Below are positions 8,384 to 16,688 of a DNA stretch of 64,000 nt, piece after piece. A model generated the notes under the pieces. The model was given only the letters and a program-made list of their open reading frames with translations. It ran no database searches and had not been told where the DNA came from. Position 1 is the first letter of the stretch; each line of letters begins with the position of its first letter. Source of the DNA: Nitrospirota bacterium (GTDB taxonomy: Bacteria; Nitrospirota; Nitrospiria; JACQBZ01); contig JACQCA010000019.1 of assembly GCA_016201865.1 (NCBI GenBank), positions 38,411 to 102,410 of the forward strand, written 5' to 3'. Made by a program: the position numbers and the translations under genes.

Positions 8384-9373
8384 ATGTCGAACGAAACCCA
8401 GATTCAATGGACCGAAGACGCGCTGAAGAGCGTCGAAAAGGCCCCTCTGTTCTTGCGCGGCATGGTGAAAAAACTGGCCGAGAAAAAGGCGAGAGAGATG
8501 GGGCTGTCGCAAATCACGGCTGACCAATTGACGGCCTGGAAGAACGAATCGATGGGGGCGATGGGCGGCGAGAAGGGTCTTCAAGAGGCGGCCGATCAGA
8601 TGGCCAAAGGCCATCTCCCCTGGACGCTCGCGGCGCGCGAGCGTCTCGCGACCGTCCCGGTTTTTATGCGGGAGATGGTGCGGCAGATCGCGGAAGAGGT
8701 TGCGATCGAACGCGGCCATATGGAGGTGAATGTCGAACTGCTTGAGAAGGTCGAGGCGCTGGGCGAGTTTGAGGATCAAAACCCGCGCGTGGCGATGCGC
8801 TGGTCGGAAGGCGCGACAGCATTGCTGATGAAGAAGATCGAAAGCGCGCCGCCCGTGGCGACCGATTTCGTCTCCCAGATGCTCAAGAGCGATGCCGAGG
8901 ACCTGGCCCGGACCAAGGGCTTTTCCGAAATGACGGAGGAAAACCTGAGGGCCGTCTGGGAAGCGCCGCTCGAAGAGGTGAAATGGTCCGAAGAGGCCTG
9001 GCGGAGGTTACAGACCTCGCCCGATTTCGTCCGCAGCGGAATCAAGAAGGCGGCCGAACGGCGCGCGCGAAAAGACGGGGCCAAAGAGATCTCGTCCGAG
9101 ATGTTGACCCGTTACCGGAACCAGGCGATGATGAAAGCCGTGATGCGGATCCGAAAGCTCGGCTTCAACGAGCTGACCTTCGATGCCTTTGACGCGGCCA
9201 AACAGAAAGTAAAACGCCTCCGGGGAAACGAGCAGGCCGATAAGCGTCTGAATGAGATCCGCGATTTCATGACCAAACGCCCCGAGAAGCCCGGCGAAGT
9301 TCTCGGCGACGAATTGATGACCCGATTCCGGAAATTCCTTAAGGGTGAAGGCGACCTCAAGCCCGACGCATAG
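8384..9373 (+). CDS. Tandem PCP_red-domain protein
   Basis: A 329-residue cytoplasmic protein made of four degenerate copies of a roughly 45-residue helical unit: W-T/S-x-E-A at the start, V/A-P-x-F-x-R in the middle, and A-x-x-R-G with a hydrophobic end. Copies lie at about residues 9-50, 80-122, 140-190 and 201-243. This matches the PCP_red domain found at the C-terminus of light-independent protochlorophyllide reductase subunit B. No catalytic residues are evident and the function is unknown. ATG at 8384 is used because AGGAG precedes it. The same unit recurs in the stress-protein fusion at 13675-15645. Confidence 0.7.
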   Translation: MSNETQIQWTEDALKSVEKAPLFLRGMVKKLAEKKAREMGLSQITADQLTAWKNESMGAMGGEKGLQEAADQMAKGHLPWTLAARERLATVPVFMREMVRQIAEEVAIERGHMEVNVELLEKVEALGEFEDQNPRVAMRWSEGATALLMKKIESAPPVATDFVSQMLKSDAEDLARTKGFSEMTEENLRAVWEAPLEEVKWSEEAWRRLQTSPDFVRSGIKKAAERRARKDGAKEISSEMLTRYRNQAMMKAVMRIRKLGFNELTFDAFDAAKQKVKRLRGNEQADKRLNEIRDFMTKRPEKPGEVLGDELMTRFRKFLKGEGDLKPDA

Positions 9374-9493
9374 CCATTTCCCTCCTTTATTTTCCTCCCA
9401 TCTAAATCAGGACAGGGCCGACCGCCTGATCGGGACGCGAGGGGAGAAGCATGGAATGCTCACGATGACGACCACCGGAAAGAGGTTTTCCTA

Positions 9494-10276
9494 ATGGAAC
9501 ACGTCGGGCTGGTTCTGCTCACCACCTTTCTCTACGGCTTCCGCCACGGGATTGATTGGGATCATATCGCGGCGATCACGGACATCACCAGCACCGCACC
9601 CTCCCTTTCCGCCGCACAAGCGGGTCGGCCCGTTCTGTTTCTGTCGACGATGTATGTGTTGGGGCATGCGGCGATGGTGGTGACGCTCGGCTCGGCGGCG
9701 CTCCTGGCCCAGGAAATTCTACCCCGATGGGTGGATCCCATCCTGGAGCGGGTTGTGGGAGCGACACTGCTACTGCTGGCCGTCTGGGTCTTCTACTCCC
9801 TGGTGCAGTATCTGCGCGGCCGGGGCGAGTTCCAATTGCGCAGCCGCTGGATGCTCATTTTCTCCGGGATCGCGTACCTCTGGCACCGTCTGCATGAACG
9901 GCTCGAGGGCGGCGCGCACGAGCATCGACATCGGCTGACGCAGTACAGTCCGGTTTCGGCCTTCATCGTGGGAATCATTCACGGCATCGGGGCCGAGACC
10001 GGATCGCAGGTCCTGCTCATTGCGGCCGTCGGCGGGGCGGCCGGACCCAAGTACGGACTGCTGCTGATGGGGAGCTTTGTGACCGGTCTCGTCCTGAGCA
10101 ACAGTCTGATCGCCGTGGTCACGGCCGCCGGATTTCTCGGGGCGCAGAGCCAGCGCGGTGTGTACGTGGCGGTCGGCTTGATGGCCGGTATTTTCAGCCT
10201 GGTGGTGGGCGTCTACTTTGTGACGGGGCGGGCCGAGTCGCTGCCCGACCTGCCCGGCCTGTTCGGCGCGCACTAA
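9494..10276 (+). CDS. NiCoT-type nickel/cobalt transporter
   Basis: A 260-residue protein with about six to seven membrane segments. The first helix ends in FRHGIDWDHIAAI, which contains the H-x4-D-H metal signature of the nickel/cobalt permease family, and IIHGIGAETGSQV matches its second conserved motif. A His-rich cytoplasmic stretch (HEHRHR) lies near residue 143. It probably moves Ni(II) or Co(II) across the inner membrane. AAAGAGG precedes the ATG. It heads the metal group that includes copC and copD, so copper-linked duty is also conceivable. The family is clear; the metal is not. Confidence 0.8.
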   Translation: MEHVGLVLLTTFLYGFRHGIDWDHIAAITDITSTAPSLSAAQAGRPVLFLSTMYVLGHAAMVVTLGSAALLAQEILPRWVDPILERVVGATLLLLAVWVFYSLVQYLRGRGEFQLRSRWMLIFSGIAYLWHRLHERLEGGAHEHRHRLTQYSPVSAFIVGIIHGIGAETGSQVLLIAAVGGAAGPKYGLLLMGSFVTGLVLSNSLIAVVTAAGFLGAQSQRGVYVAVGLMAGIFSLVVGVYFVTGRAESLPDLPGLFGAH

Positions 10277-10284
10277 GAAAAAAC

Positions 10285-10313
10285 TTGACGGCCGAATAAA
10301 AAAGGATTATGTG
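10285..10313 (+). promoter_or_regulatory. Possible sigma-70 promoter for the copper group
   Basis: TTGACG, 17-base spacer, TATGTG, just upstream of the His-rich small gene. The -10 is weak. Confidence 0.35.
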
Positions 10314-10331
10314 TAATACCTGACGGTTATC

Positions 10332-10649
10332 ATGATGCGAAAGACACAAATCAAGCAGACCGCCCTCGTTCTCACCCTGGTCTATCTCTTTCTGTCGGGC
10401 TTTATAATGGTCGGAGCGGGAGGGCATGCTGCCCATCACAGTGATTCCGCCGACCATGCCGCCCAGCATGCCTCTTTCATCTGCAATTGGATGTGCGCCG
10501 CCTCCACGTTTGTCCAATCGGCGAATCCACGCTTAAGCCAAAGATTGACGCTCTCTTTTGAGAACTTAGCGGGTTACGCCGACGGCTTCTACGGTATCCG
10601 TTCCGTCATTTCTTTTTATATCCGTCCCCCTCCCGTCTCCGTTTCATAA
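10332..10649 (+). CDS. Small His/Cys-rich membrane or exported protein
   Basis: A 105-residue protein with one hydrophobic N-terminal segment (about residues 10-30), then a short metal-ligand-like stretch HAAHHSDSADHAAQH followed by CNWMC. The rest is unremarkable. I do not recognise a named family; small proteins of this shape often accompany copC/copD-type genes. It probably lies in the periplasm, tethered by its first helix, and could bind or sense a metal ion. It is preceded by a possible promoter and followed 130 bp later by the exported protein gene. Confidence 0.6.
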   Translation: MMRKTQIKQTALVLTLVYLFLSGFIMVGAGGHAAHHSDSADHAAQHASFICNWMCAASTFVQSANPRLSQRLTLSFENLAGYADGFYGIRSVISFYIRPPPVSVS

Positions 10650-10778
10650 ACGGATAACCCCATAACCAACATTTCAGGCTTCGTGTGTTGAGGACGGCCA
10701 TCGGCCTCCATCGTGTTCGGGGAAGGTCGCGGCCGGCTCTTTCATCACGAGGCGCAAATTGATGACGGGAGGAGACCG

Positions 10779-11714
10779 ATGTGTGACTTTTTTATTCGAT
10801 TGACCGGCGTGCTGTTTCTGATCGGCTTGATGGGATGGCCGACGATCCTTTGGGCCCATGGAGTGGTAGGCAAGCGATTTTTCCCGGCGTCCATCGTCGT
10901 GGAAGATCCATTTCCGGCCGACGAAATGACCCTGGCGGCCCCCTCCTATATCAAGGGTCCCGAGGGGAAGGAGACTTCCGTCGGGTTTGAGATACAAAAA
11001 CGATTGAGCCCCGATCTGGGACTTTCGGTCGGGGACGAATATCTCTCGGTCAACCCCGAGGAGGAAGGACGGCCCACCGAAAAAGGTTTCGCCAATCCCG
11101 AGTTCACACTGACCTACGCCATGTTCCGCAGCTCGGAACATGAATATATCGCCTCGACGGCCGTCAGTTTTGAGCCGGGAGGGATCGGCTCGGATAAGGT
11201 GGGCGCCGAGGATCTGTCGCGCATCGCGCCGGCCTTCCTGTTCGGAAAGGGGTTGGGCGATCTGCCCGACAGGTTGGCTTACCTGAGGCCGCTTGCGGTA
11301 TCCGGCCGTGTCGGCCTGGAGGTGCCTTGGGGCCGAAGCGGTGATGCGGCGGATCTGGCCGGCTCATTCCGTTATGGACTGGTGGTGGAATACAGCATTC
11401 CGTATCTCCAGTCTTTCGTCAAAGATGTGGGGCTTCCCCGGCCGTTCAACCGGATGTTCCCGATCGTAGAGCTGACCTATGATGTCCCGATGAGCGGACC
11501 GGATGCACATAAGGCCACCGGGTTCTTAAATCCCGGGATCGTCTGGACCGGAAAGTACGTTGAGCTTGGACTCGAGGCCCAAATTCCGTTAAACGACCGG
11601 ACCGGAAAAAATACCGGCGTGGCCGGGTTGATTCACCTTTTCTTGGACGATATGGCACCGAACGTTTTTTCTTGGACGCCCTTTTCGGGGACGTTGGGAC
11701 CGACACGACGATGA
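10779..11714 (+). CDS. Exported protein of the copper group, unknown
   Basis: A 311-residue protein. ATG at 10779 is chosen because GGGAGGAG lies seven bases upstream and it gives a proper signal peptide (cleavage near TILWA-HG, about residue 28). The mature part is rich in alternating beta segments (FTLTYAMF, YIASTAVSFE, YVELGLEAQIP), like an outer-membrane barrel or periplasmic beta protein. The mature N-terminus begins with His. Its stop overlaps the copC start by four bases (ATGA), so it is translated with copC and copD and probably works with them in copper handling. I recognise no named family. Confidence 0.65.
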   Translation: MCDFFIRLTGVLFLIGLMGWPTILWAHGVVGKRFFPASIVVEDPFPADEMTLAAPSYIKGPEGKETSVGFEIQKRLSPDLGLSVGDEYLSVNPEEEGRPTEKGFANPEFTLTYAMFRSSEHEYIASTAVSFEPGGIGSDKVGAEDLSRIAPAFLFGKGLGDLPDRLAYLRPLAVSGRVGLEVPWGRSGDAADLAGSFRYGLVVEYSIPYLQSFVKDVGLPRPFNRMFPIVELTYDVPMSGPDAHKATGFLNPGIVWTGKYVELGLEAQIPLNDRTGKNTGVAGLIHLFLDDMAPNVFSWTPFSGTLGPTRR

Positions 11715-12124
11715 AAGCGAACCATTATATAGCCGTTCTATCCGCGGCCGTCGTGCTATTTGGATCGGCGGCCTCGCTCGCATGGGCCCATGTCTTCCCG
11801 GATCATTCGGAACCGCGGGTGGGGTCGACGCTGAAGACCCCGCCTTCGACCGTCCGGATCTGGTTTGACGGTTATCTGGAGCCGGCCTTCAGTCGAATCG
11901 AGGTCTATTTAGATCAGGCGCCGGGGATACGGCAAAATCAGCATGAAGACCCCACGAGAATGGATCAAAACAACGGCCACGTAAATTCCTCGGACCCAAC
12001 GCTTCTCGAAGTAAGCCTGTCCGTACTGCCGCCTGGAAGATATCGAGTGGCATGGAACGTTGTATCCGTGGATGGTCATCGCACGGAAGGGGATTTTTCA
12101 TTCACGGTCGGTGGGCCGCCATGA
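11711..12124 (+). CDS. copC: CopC-type periplasmic copper-binding protein
   Basis: A 137-residue protein with a signal peptide ending LAWA and a mature N-terminus AHVFPDHSEP. The first His is the conserved N-terminal copper ligand of CopC. The core VRIWFDGYLEPAFSRIEVYL and the end VVSVDGHRTEGDFSFTV are typical of the CopC beta barrel, with the second ligand His in DGH. The loop HEDPTRMDQNNGH adds His and Met. CopC delivers or buffers copper for the membrane partner CopD. ATG at 11711 overlaps the previous stop, and its own stop overlaps the copD start. Confidence 0.9.
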   Translation: MKANHYIAVLSAAVVLFGSAASLAWAHVFPDHSEPRVGSTLKTPPSTVRIWFDGYLEPAFSRIEVYLDQAPGIRQNQHEDPTRMDQNNGHVNSSDPTLLEVSLSVLPPGRYRVAWNVVSVDGHRTEGDFSFTVGGPP

Positions 12125-13167
12125 CGCATTCCCATCTGTTCCTGCATATCGTGATCCGGTGGCTCGATTTCACGGCCCTTGCGGCGGTGTTGGGCGGCCT
12201 GTCCTACCGTTGCTTTGTGCTGACGCCGGCCTGCCGCGCCCGATCCATTTGGAATGGAGGAACCTCCGACCGGGCGCTGATGGCCGTGATGCTGGCCGCG
12301 CTGGTCGTCACCAGCGTGATCGATCTGTCCCTCCGGACCGTCATGATGAGCGGACGGCCCGTCTCGGAACTTTTTTCGGTGATTCCGACCGTGTTCTTAA
12401 AGACGCATTTCGGAGGAATCTGGATCGGGCGGTTCGGGCTGATCCTCTTGTTGGGAGGGATTCTTTTCCTTGAGGCCCGAGGGATTTTTGGCAAAACGGC
12501 GTCCGGTTATTTGTCGCTCGGGGCCGGGGCCGCTCTGGGACTGACCACGGGCCTTTCGGGTCATGCGGCCAATCAAGGAAACTGGACGGGAACCGTTTTT
12601 GTGGACTGGGTCCATGTCTTGGCTGTTTCGGGATGGGTGGGAGGGTTGTTCATTCTAACGATGCATCTTTCTCCGTTCTTGATCGCGGTTTCGGGGATCG
12701 AGCGGAGGGCCTTTTTGGCGGCGGTCATCCGGTCCTTCTCGACGGTGGCGATGACCTGCGTGGGCGGGCTGCTCTTATCGGGCGCTTACAATACCTGGAT
12801 CCATGTGCATTCCACATCGCTTTTGGTCGGGACGGAATACGGGAAGATTTTGATCCTCAAATGGGCGTTGCTTGTTCCGATGATTCTTCTCGGCGGGATC
12901 AGCCGGTTTTACGTTCTTCCGCGGCTAGAGAACAGCGATGGAAGCCCGAAAAACGGCGTTCTGACGCGCTTGGCCCGTTCAATCATCGAGGCGGTCTGGA
13001 AACGCCCGGACGATCAACGGCTCGAGCGGCTGTTCGTCAGGCTCATCATCATTGAGGCCGTACTGGGGCTGGGGGTTCTGGGCTGCAGCGCCTGGATCAC
13101 GCAGCTCCCGCCGCCTCATGAGACGTCGCTCGGTCTGGACCATGGTCAGGGACAGCACACCATGTGA
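12121..13167 (+). CDS. copD: CopD-type copper uptake membrane protein
   Basis: A 348-residue protein with about eight membrane helices. It has the CopD landmarks WVHVLAVSGWVGGLF (about residue 160) and LLLSGAYNTW. His residues in the helices (HLFLHIVIRWLDF, WVHVL) are candidate copper ligands. It partners CopC in moving copper across the inner membrane. ATG at 12121 overlaps the copC stop by four bases, so the pair is translationally coupled. It ends just before a perfect palindrome that separates it from a convergent CopD-like gene. Confidence 0.88.
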   Translation: MTHSHLFLHIVIRWLDFTALAAVLGGLSYRCFVLTPACRARSIWNGGTSDRALMAVMLAALVVTSVIDLSLRTVMMSGRPVSELFSVIPTVFLKTHFGGIWIGRFGLILLLGGILFLEARGIFGKTASGYLSLGAGAALGLTTGLSGHAANQGNWTGTVFVDWVHVLAVSGWVGGLFILTMHLSPFLIAVSGIERRAFLAAVIRSFSTVAMTCVGGLLLSGAYNTWIHVHSTSLLVGTEYGKILILKWALLVPMILLGGISRFYVLPRLENSDGSPKNGVLTRLARSIIEAVWKRPDDQRLERLFVRLIIIEAVLGLGVLGCSAWITQLPPPHETSLGLDHGQGQHTM

Positions 13168-13181
13168 CGGCCGCATACGGT

Positions 13182-13210
13182 GTGGGGACAGATTTGAAAT
13201 CTGTCCCCAC
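13182..13210. repeat. Perfect 29-bp palindrome between convergent genes
   Basis: Arms of 14 bases (GTGGGGACAGATTT) around a single central base. It lies 14 bases after the copD stop and six bases before the stop of the convergent gene. It could act as a bidirectional terminator, though no T-run is present; it is equally plausible as a mobile palindromic repeat. Confidence 0.6.
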
Positions 13211-13216
13211 CGGGTG

Positions 13217-13660
13217 TTAGTGCGCGTATCGCAGGAAGGCTGCGCAGAGAATGATGAAGAGACCGAGAACCAAAGAGATGTTGGCATAGGGCACCGCCTG
13301 CTCACCGGTCTCGGGAGGATTGGATTTGTACAGGACATTCAGCAGATAAATGCTCCCGAAGGCCGTGACCAAGGCCAACTTAAGGCCCAAGACGATCACC
13401 CAGAGTTTTGAGGCCTTCTCCGCACCCTCTAAGGCGAAATGAACATTCACGCCGCCGGTGATCAGGATCAAGGCCAGGAAGATTCCGGACATTCGGAAAT
13501 AACGCCTCCGGATGTCCTGAAAAAAAACCTTTGTGGATTCCTGAGGGAATTTCCCCCGTAAGGCCGGCGTCAGTGTCATCACGATGAAGGCCAAGCCGCC
13601 GATCCAGATCACGACCGAGACCAGGTGAAGCCAGTGATTGATCGAAGCCAGGACGCGCAT
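13217..13660 (-). CDS. CopD-like four-helix membrane protein
   Basis: A 147-residue protein with four predicted membrane helices. Helix 1, INHWLHLVSVVIWIGGLAF, resembles the His-containing CopD helix, and ILITGGVNVHF plus LGLKLALVTAF resemble later CopD helices. It looks like a half-size CopD-domain protein. Such stand-alone forms are found in many bacteria; copper or haem roles have been suggested but are not established. It is convergent with copD and lies 14 bp downstream of the stress-protein fusion on the same strand, so probably shares its transcript. Confidence 0.65.
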   Translation of the reverse strand: MRVLASINHWLHLVSVVIWIGGLAFIVMTLTPALRGKFPQESTKVFFQDIRRRYFRMSGIFLALILITGGVNVHFALEGAEKASKLWVIVLGLKLALVTAFGSIYLLNVLYKSNPPETGEQAVPYANISLVLGLFIILCAAFLRYAH

Positions 13661-13674
13661 GCGGTCGACTCCGG

Positions 13675-15645
13675 TTAAGCTCTCGGCTGCTCTTCGGCCG
13701 ACTTGGCCGCTTTGAATTTTGCCAGGAGTTCATTGAGCATGGCCGGATTCTTCATCGCCTCCTCCATGGCGCGCTTGCCTTCTTCGATGCCGGCGTTCGC
13801 AATCTCAAGCGTGACGGTGTTCGTTCCCAGTTTATGCGCATGCTGCTCGATCATGCCGCGGGTGCAGTCGCGCATGTAACCCGCCGGGACCTTCGAAAGC
13901 CGCTCAATCGCTTCCGCCGCCCAGTTCAGTTTGTCCATCGCCAGGACCTCGCTTAAGACCAGACCCTCGCTTTCCAACAGCGGAACGGCGAACTCTTTGG
14001 TGATGATCGTCAAGCCCTTCTTTCGACCCGACTTGTCCACCTTGGCCTTTGCCCGGCGTCGCTGGAAGCCGGGAGGGATCATGCGGAGGGTTTTTCGCGC
14101 CTCGTCCGTCCATTGGAGCTGGACGTCGTCATAGGCCGTCTCCATTTCGAGACCCCCCTCGGCCTTTGCCGCGGCCTCAAAGATCGTCTTGTCGAGGAAT
14201 TTAAACTGCTCGCCCCCCGCGCCGCAGATGGGGCATTGGACCGGCTCGGCGCCTTTGGCGGTGTGTCCACAGGCTTGACAGACGTAATAATTGACCGGTG
14301 GGGCCGACGCATCCGTCTCGGCCACCTGCGAGACCATGCCGGCCAGACCCTGACCCATGAGATCCCCCACCACCCCGTCGCTTGCGGTCATTTTGTTCCG
14401 ATCGATGCCGGCCGCGTCTAATTGCTTGCCCATGTTCTTCATGGCGTCGATGGCCGATTTGGGAAGAATGTCGCCCATCGCGCCATCCACCACGGCATTG
14501 CTGATGATCGTGAACCCCTTTTCGATCGCATACCGGTAGACGGCCGTCTTGGCCATTCCCCGTGCGAAGACCGGGACCCTTTCCATGCGCTTGAGCGCCT
14601 CTTCCGTCCAGGCCACGGTGTATTCCGCGAGCGCATCGATGGGCGGAACGAATTTTCGGCTGGAGATGAGCACGTTGCAAGGGACCAGGCGGAGCAGGTT
14701 CTCGGTGTTGCTGCCGACGTCCATGTCCTCGTCCGAATGGACGCCGATGCGCCCTAGGATCAACAGCCAGGGCTTCTCGCGCCGGACGTATTGGAGAACC
14801 TTGTCGAACGGTTTTCCATCCAGCAGCGCCGTCTTGATCTCGACGCCCTCCTCTTCCGCCACCTTTTTCGATATTTCAAGATGGGATTGGTAGATCTTTG
14901 CGAGCCCGCTGTCGATCACTTCCTCATGAAGCTTTTCCTGCTGTTTGAATCGGAAGACCTTGCCGGCTTCTTCGGAGAGGACGCCGGAGATGCTGTTGAA
15001 CATCGCGTAATGGAAGTAGGGATCGAAGGCCGAGACGGCATGGACTTCGCAATTCAAGGCCTTGGCCAGGGTCAAGGCTGTTTTGAGGCCTCCGAACGAC
15101 TGCGCGCTGCCATCCATCGCGACCGTGATCTTGCCCCCGCCATTTAAGGGCTTCAAATCCTTGACGATAAAGAGATCGGCCGACCGGACGCGACGCACGA
15201 CGCGCTCGGTGACGCTCCCGATCATGCTGTCCTTCACCGCGCCGACGCCGAGCGCGCCCATGACGACGAGGTCATAACCGTTTTCGTTGATGTCGTCCAC
15301 TAAGACCTTGAAATTTTTGCCTTCGAGGGACCGTTCTTCCAGAGGAATATTGTCGGCGGCGCATTTTTTTTCAACGACATCCAGATAAGAATCCGTGATG
15401 ATCTGGAGCCCGCGGGTGATCAGAGAGTCATGGATCTTCCGCTGTCGTTCGAGTTCTTGTTCGTCGTGATATTCTTCCGGAAGGCCCGCCTCCATCTGTT
15501 TGAATCGGCGATCGTGCAACTTTGCGGCGTAGACATGGCTCCCGATGACTTTGGCGCCGAACTGTTTGGCCAGTCGGACGCCGATATCGATCGCCATGTT
15601 CGAATGATCGGAATTATCTACTGGAATGTAGATCTGCTTATACAT
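13675..15645 (-). CDS. Universal-stress / rubredoxin / PCP_red fusion protein
   Basis: A 656-residue multidomain protein. Two tandem USP domains lie at about residues 1-163 and 172-328, both with the ATP-binding pattern G-x2-G-x9-G-S (Gly130/133/143 and Gly298/301/311). PCP_red units follow at about 346-388, 512-550 and 575-615. Between the first and second PCP_red unit is a rubredoxin-like metal knuckle (Cys456, Cys459, Cys471, Cys474) in the YVCQACGHTA and VQCPICGA segments, as in rubrerythrins. The start at 15645 is preceded by a G-rich Shine-Dalgarno. The architecture suggests a cytoplasmic ATP-sensing stress protein with an electron-transfer or zinc site. It shares the PCP_red unit with 8384-9373. 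Confidence 0.8.
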   Translation of the reverse strand: MYKQIYIPVDNSDHSNMAIDIGVRLAKQFGAKVIGSHVYAAKLHDRRFKQMEAGLPEEYHDEQELERQRKIHDSLITRGLQIITDSYLDVVEKKCAADNIPLEERSLEGKNFKVLVDDINENGYDLVVMGALGVGAVKDSMIGSVTERVVRRVRSADLFIVKDLKPLNGGGKITVAMDGSAQSFGGLKTALTLAKALNCEVHAVSAFDPYFHYAMFNSISGVLSEEAGKVFRFKQQEKLHEEVIDSGLAKIYQSHLEISKKVAEEEGVEIKTALLDGKPFDKVLQYVRREKPWLLILGRIGVHSDEDMDVGSNTENLLRLVPCNVLISSRKFVPPIDALAEYTVAWTEEALKRMERVPVFARGMAKTAVYRYAIEKGFTIISNAVVDGAMGDILPKSAIDAMKNMGKQLDAAGIDRNKMTASDGVVGDLMGQGLAGMVSQVAETDASAPPVNYYVCQACGHTAKGAEPVQCPICGAGGEQFKFLDKTIFEAAAKAEGGLEMETAYDDVQLQWTDEARKTLRMIPPGFQRRRAKAKVDKSGRKKGLTIITKEFAVPLLESEGLVLSEVLAMDKLNWAAEAIERLSKVPAGYMRDCTRGMIEQHAHKLGTNTVTLEIANAGIEEGKRAMEEAMKNPAMLNELLAKFKAAKSAEEQPRA

Positions 15646-15732
15646 GCGTGCCCCCTCGTGCCCTCTCCAAGGCACATCTCCTGCCTGTCGGCGGGCAGGC
15701 GCTTTGGACGGGATTGTTTTTAAGAATGGGAA

Positions 15733-15761
15733 ATGTTAGCACGATCTTTTTTCTAAATCAA
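15733..15761 (-). promoter_or_regulatory. Sigma-70-like promoter for the stress-protein fusion
   Basis: On the minus strand: TTGATT (15756-15761), 17-base spacer, TAACAT (15733-15738), about 90 bases upstream of the start codon in an A+T-rich pocket. Confidence 0.5.
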
Positions 15762-15839
15762 CACTTTTGTTGGGTTAATCGGGTCTGACCCGAAGAGGGG
15801 AGGGGGGCGCCTTCATCGGCGGGTTGCATGCCGGCGCTG

Positions 15840-16172
15840 TTACTCTTCGACGATCTTGATTTCTCCTCCTCCGCCGCCTTTGACCGGCAGGGTCCTGTGG
15901 CATTTCGGGCATTTAACATAGACCAGGTTGTCGAACAGGCCGATGCTGTAATGATGCGCCAGCATGTCGAAGGACGTCCGGCAGTTTGTGCAGACCGCGA
16001 CGTAGCGACCGGTGAGACTCTGAAGCTTCGCTTCCAGAGCCGAAACCGTCTTCTCAAGCTGTCGGAGCTGGGACTGCATCTGCCGCAGTTGTTCCTGAAG
16101 ATCCTGAGAGGTCTTGTCTATGGAATCTTGGGAAGCATGCAAAAGTTGTTTGGCATTCGAATCGGACATCAT
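15840..16172 (-). CDS. Coiled-coil zinc-ribbon protein
   Basis: A protein of about 110 residues. The N-terminal half is a heptad-rich coiled coil (residues about 10-55, with repeated Gln/Leu/Glu). The C-terminal half carries CTNCRTSFD and VKCPKCHRTL, a C-x2-C ... C-x2-C zinc ribbon. The tail is Gly-rich then acidic. I do not recognise a named family; the shape suggests an oligomeric zinc-binding adaptor. The start is ATG at 16172 or the next codon; GGAGGT lies about ten bases upstream. Its own promoter is not evident. Confidence 0.6.
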   Translation of the reverse strand: MMSDSNAKQLLHASQDSIDKTSQDLQEQLRQMQSQLRQLEKTVSALEAKLQSLTGRYVAVCTNCRTSFDMLAHHYSIGLFDNLVYVKCPKCHRTLPVKGGGGGEIKIVEE

Positions 16173-16256
16173 CCTGAATCTCACCTCCGGAACCTAAATT
16201 CAGTCATCCGGACTCTACCATAACCGATTCCGGAATACAAATCGCCCGCCGGGCAT

Positions 16257-16670
16257 CTACGCAACGGGCCCTTTCCCTTCCCGCTCTTTCAACAGCCCCC
16301 GCCATTTTTCGGGGCCTTCTTCGATCTTGAAATTCTTTGTGGCGATGAAGGTCCCGCCGTGATAAAGGTTCACCTTGAATTTTCCTTGCCCGTACTTCTC
16401 GGCGAGGAAATGGAGAAAGGCGGATGCCTCCAAGAGCGATTCGAAGTCTTGAAACCGATACATGTCCAGATCCAGAAACTGGATGATCATCCCGACCTTG
16501 TCGCTAATCATGAGTTTAATCTCAAAATCCCGGTGCATCTTCTGATAACGGGACTGCATCTCTTCAAGCGGCATCGCTCCCGTTGAGGCCGTCCTCGTGA
16601 TCTTGCGGACATATTCCTGGAACATCTCCCAGATCCAGCCGTGGCAAGGATGATTTTGTGGGGATGCCAT
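16257..16670 (-). CDS. Hypothetical protein between NorD-like and zinc-ribbon genes
   Basis: A 137-residue soluble protein with no signal or membrane segment. It is mainly helical with a later beta part (KFKVNLYHGGTFIATKNFKIEEG). ATG at 16670 follows GGGAG and lies 18 bases downstream of the NorD-like stop, so it is probably in that operon. No recognised motif. It may be a partner of the NorQ/NorD-like pair, but only by position. Confidence 0.55.
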   Translation of the reverse strand: MASPQNHPCHGWIWEMFQEYVRKITRTASTGAMPLEEMQSRYQKMHRDFEIKLMISDKVGMIIQFLDLDMYRFQDFESLLEASAFLHFLAEKYGQGKFKVNLYHGGTFIATKNFKIEEGPEKWRGLLKEREGKGPVA

Positions 16671-16688
16671 ATCCTTATCTCCCAAGGA

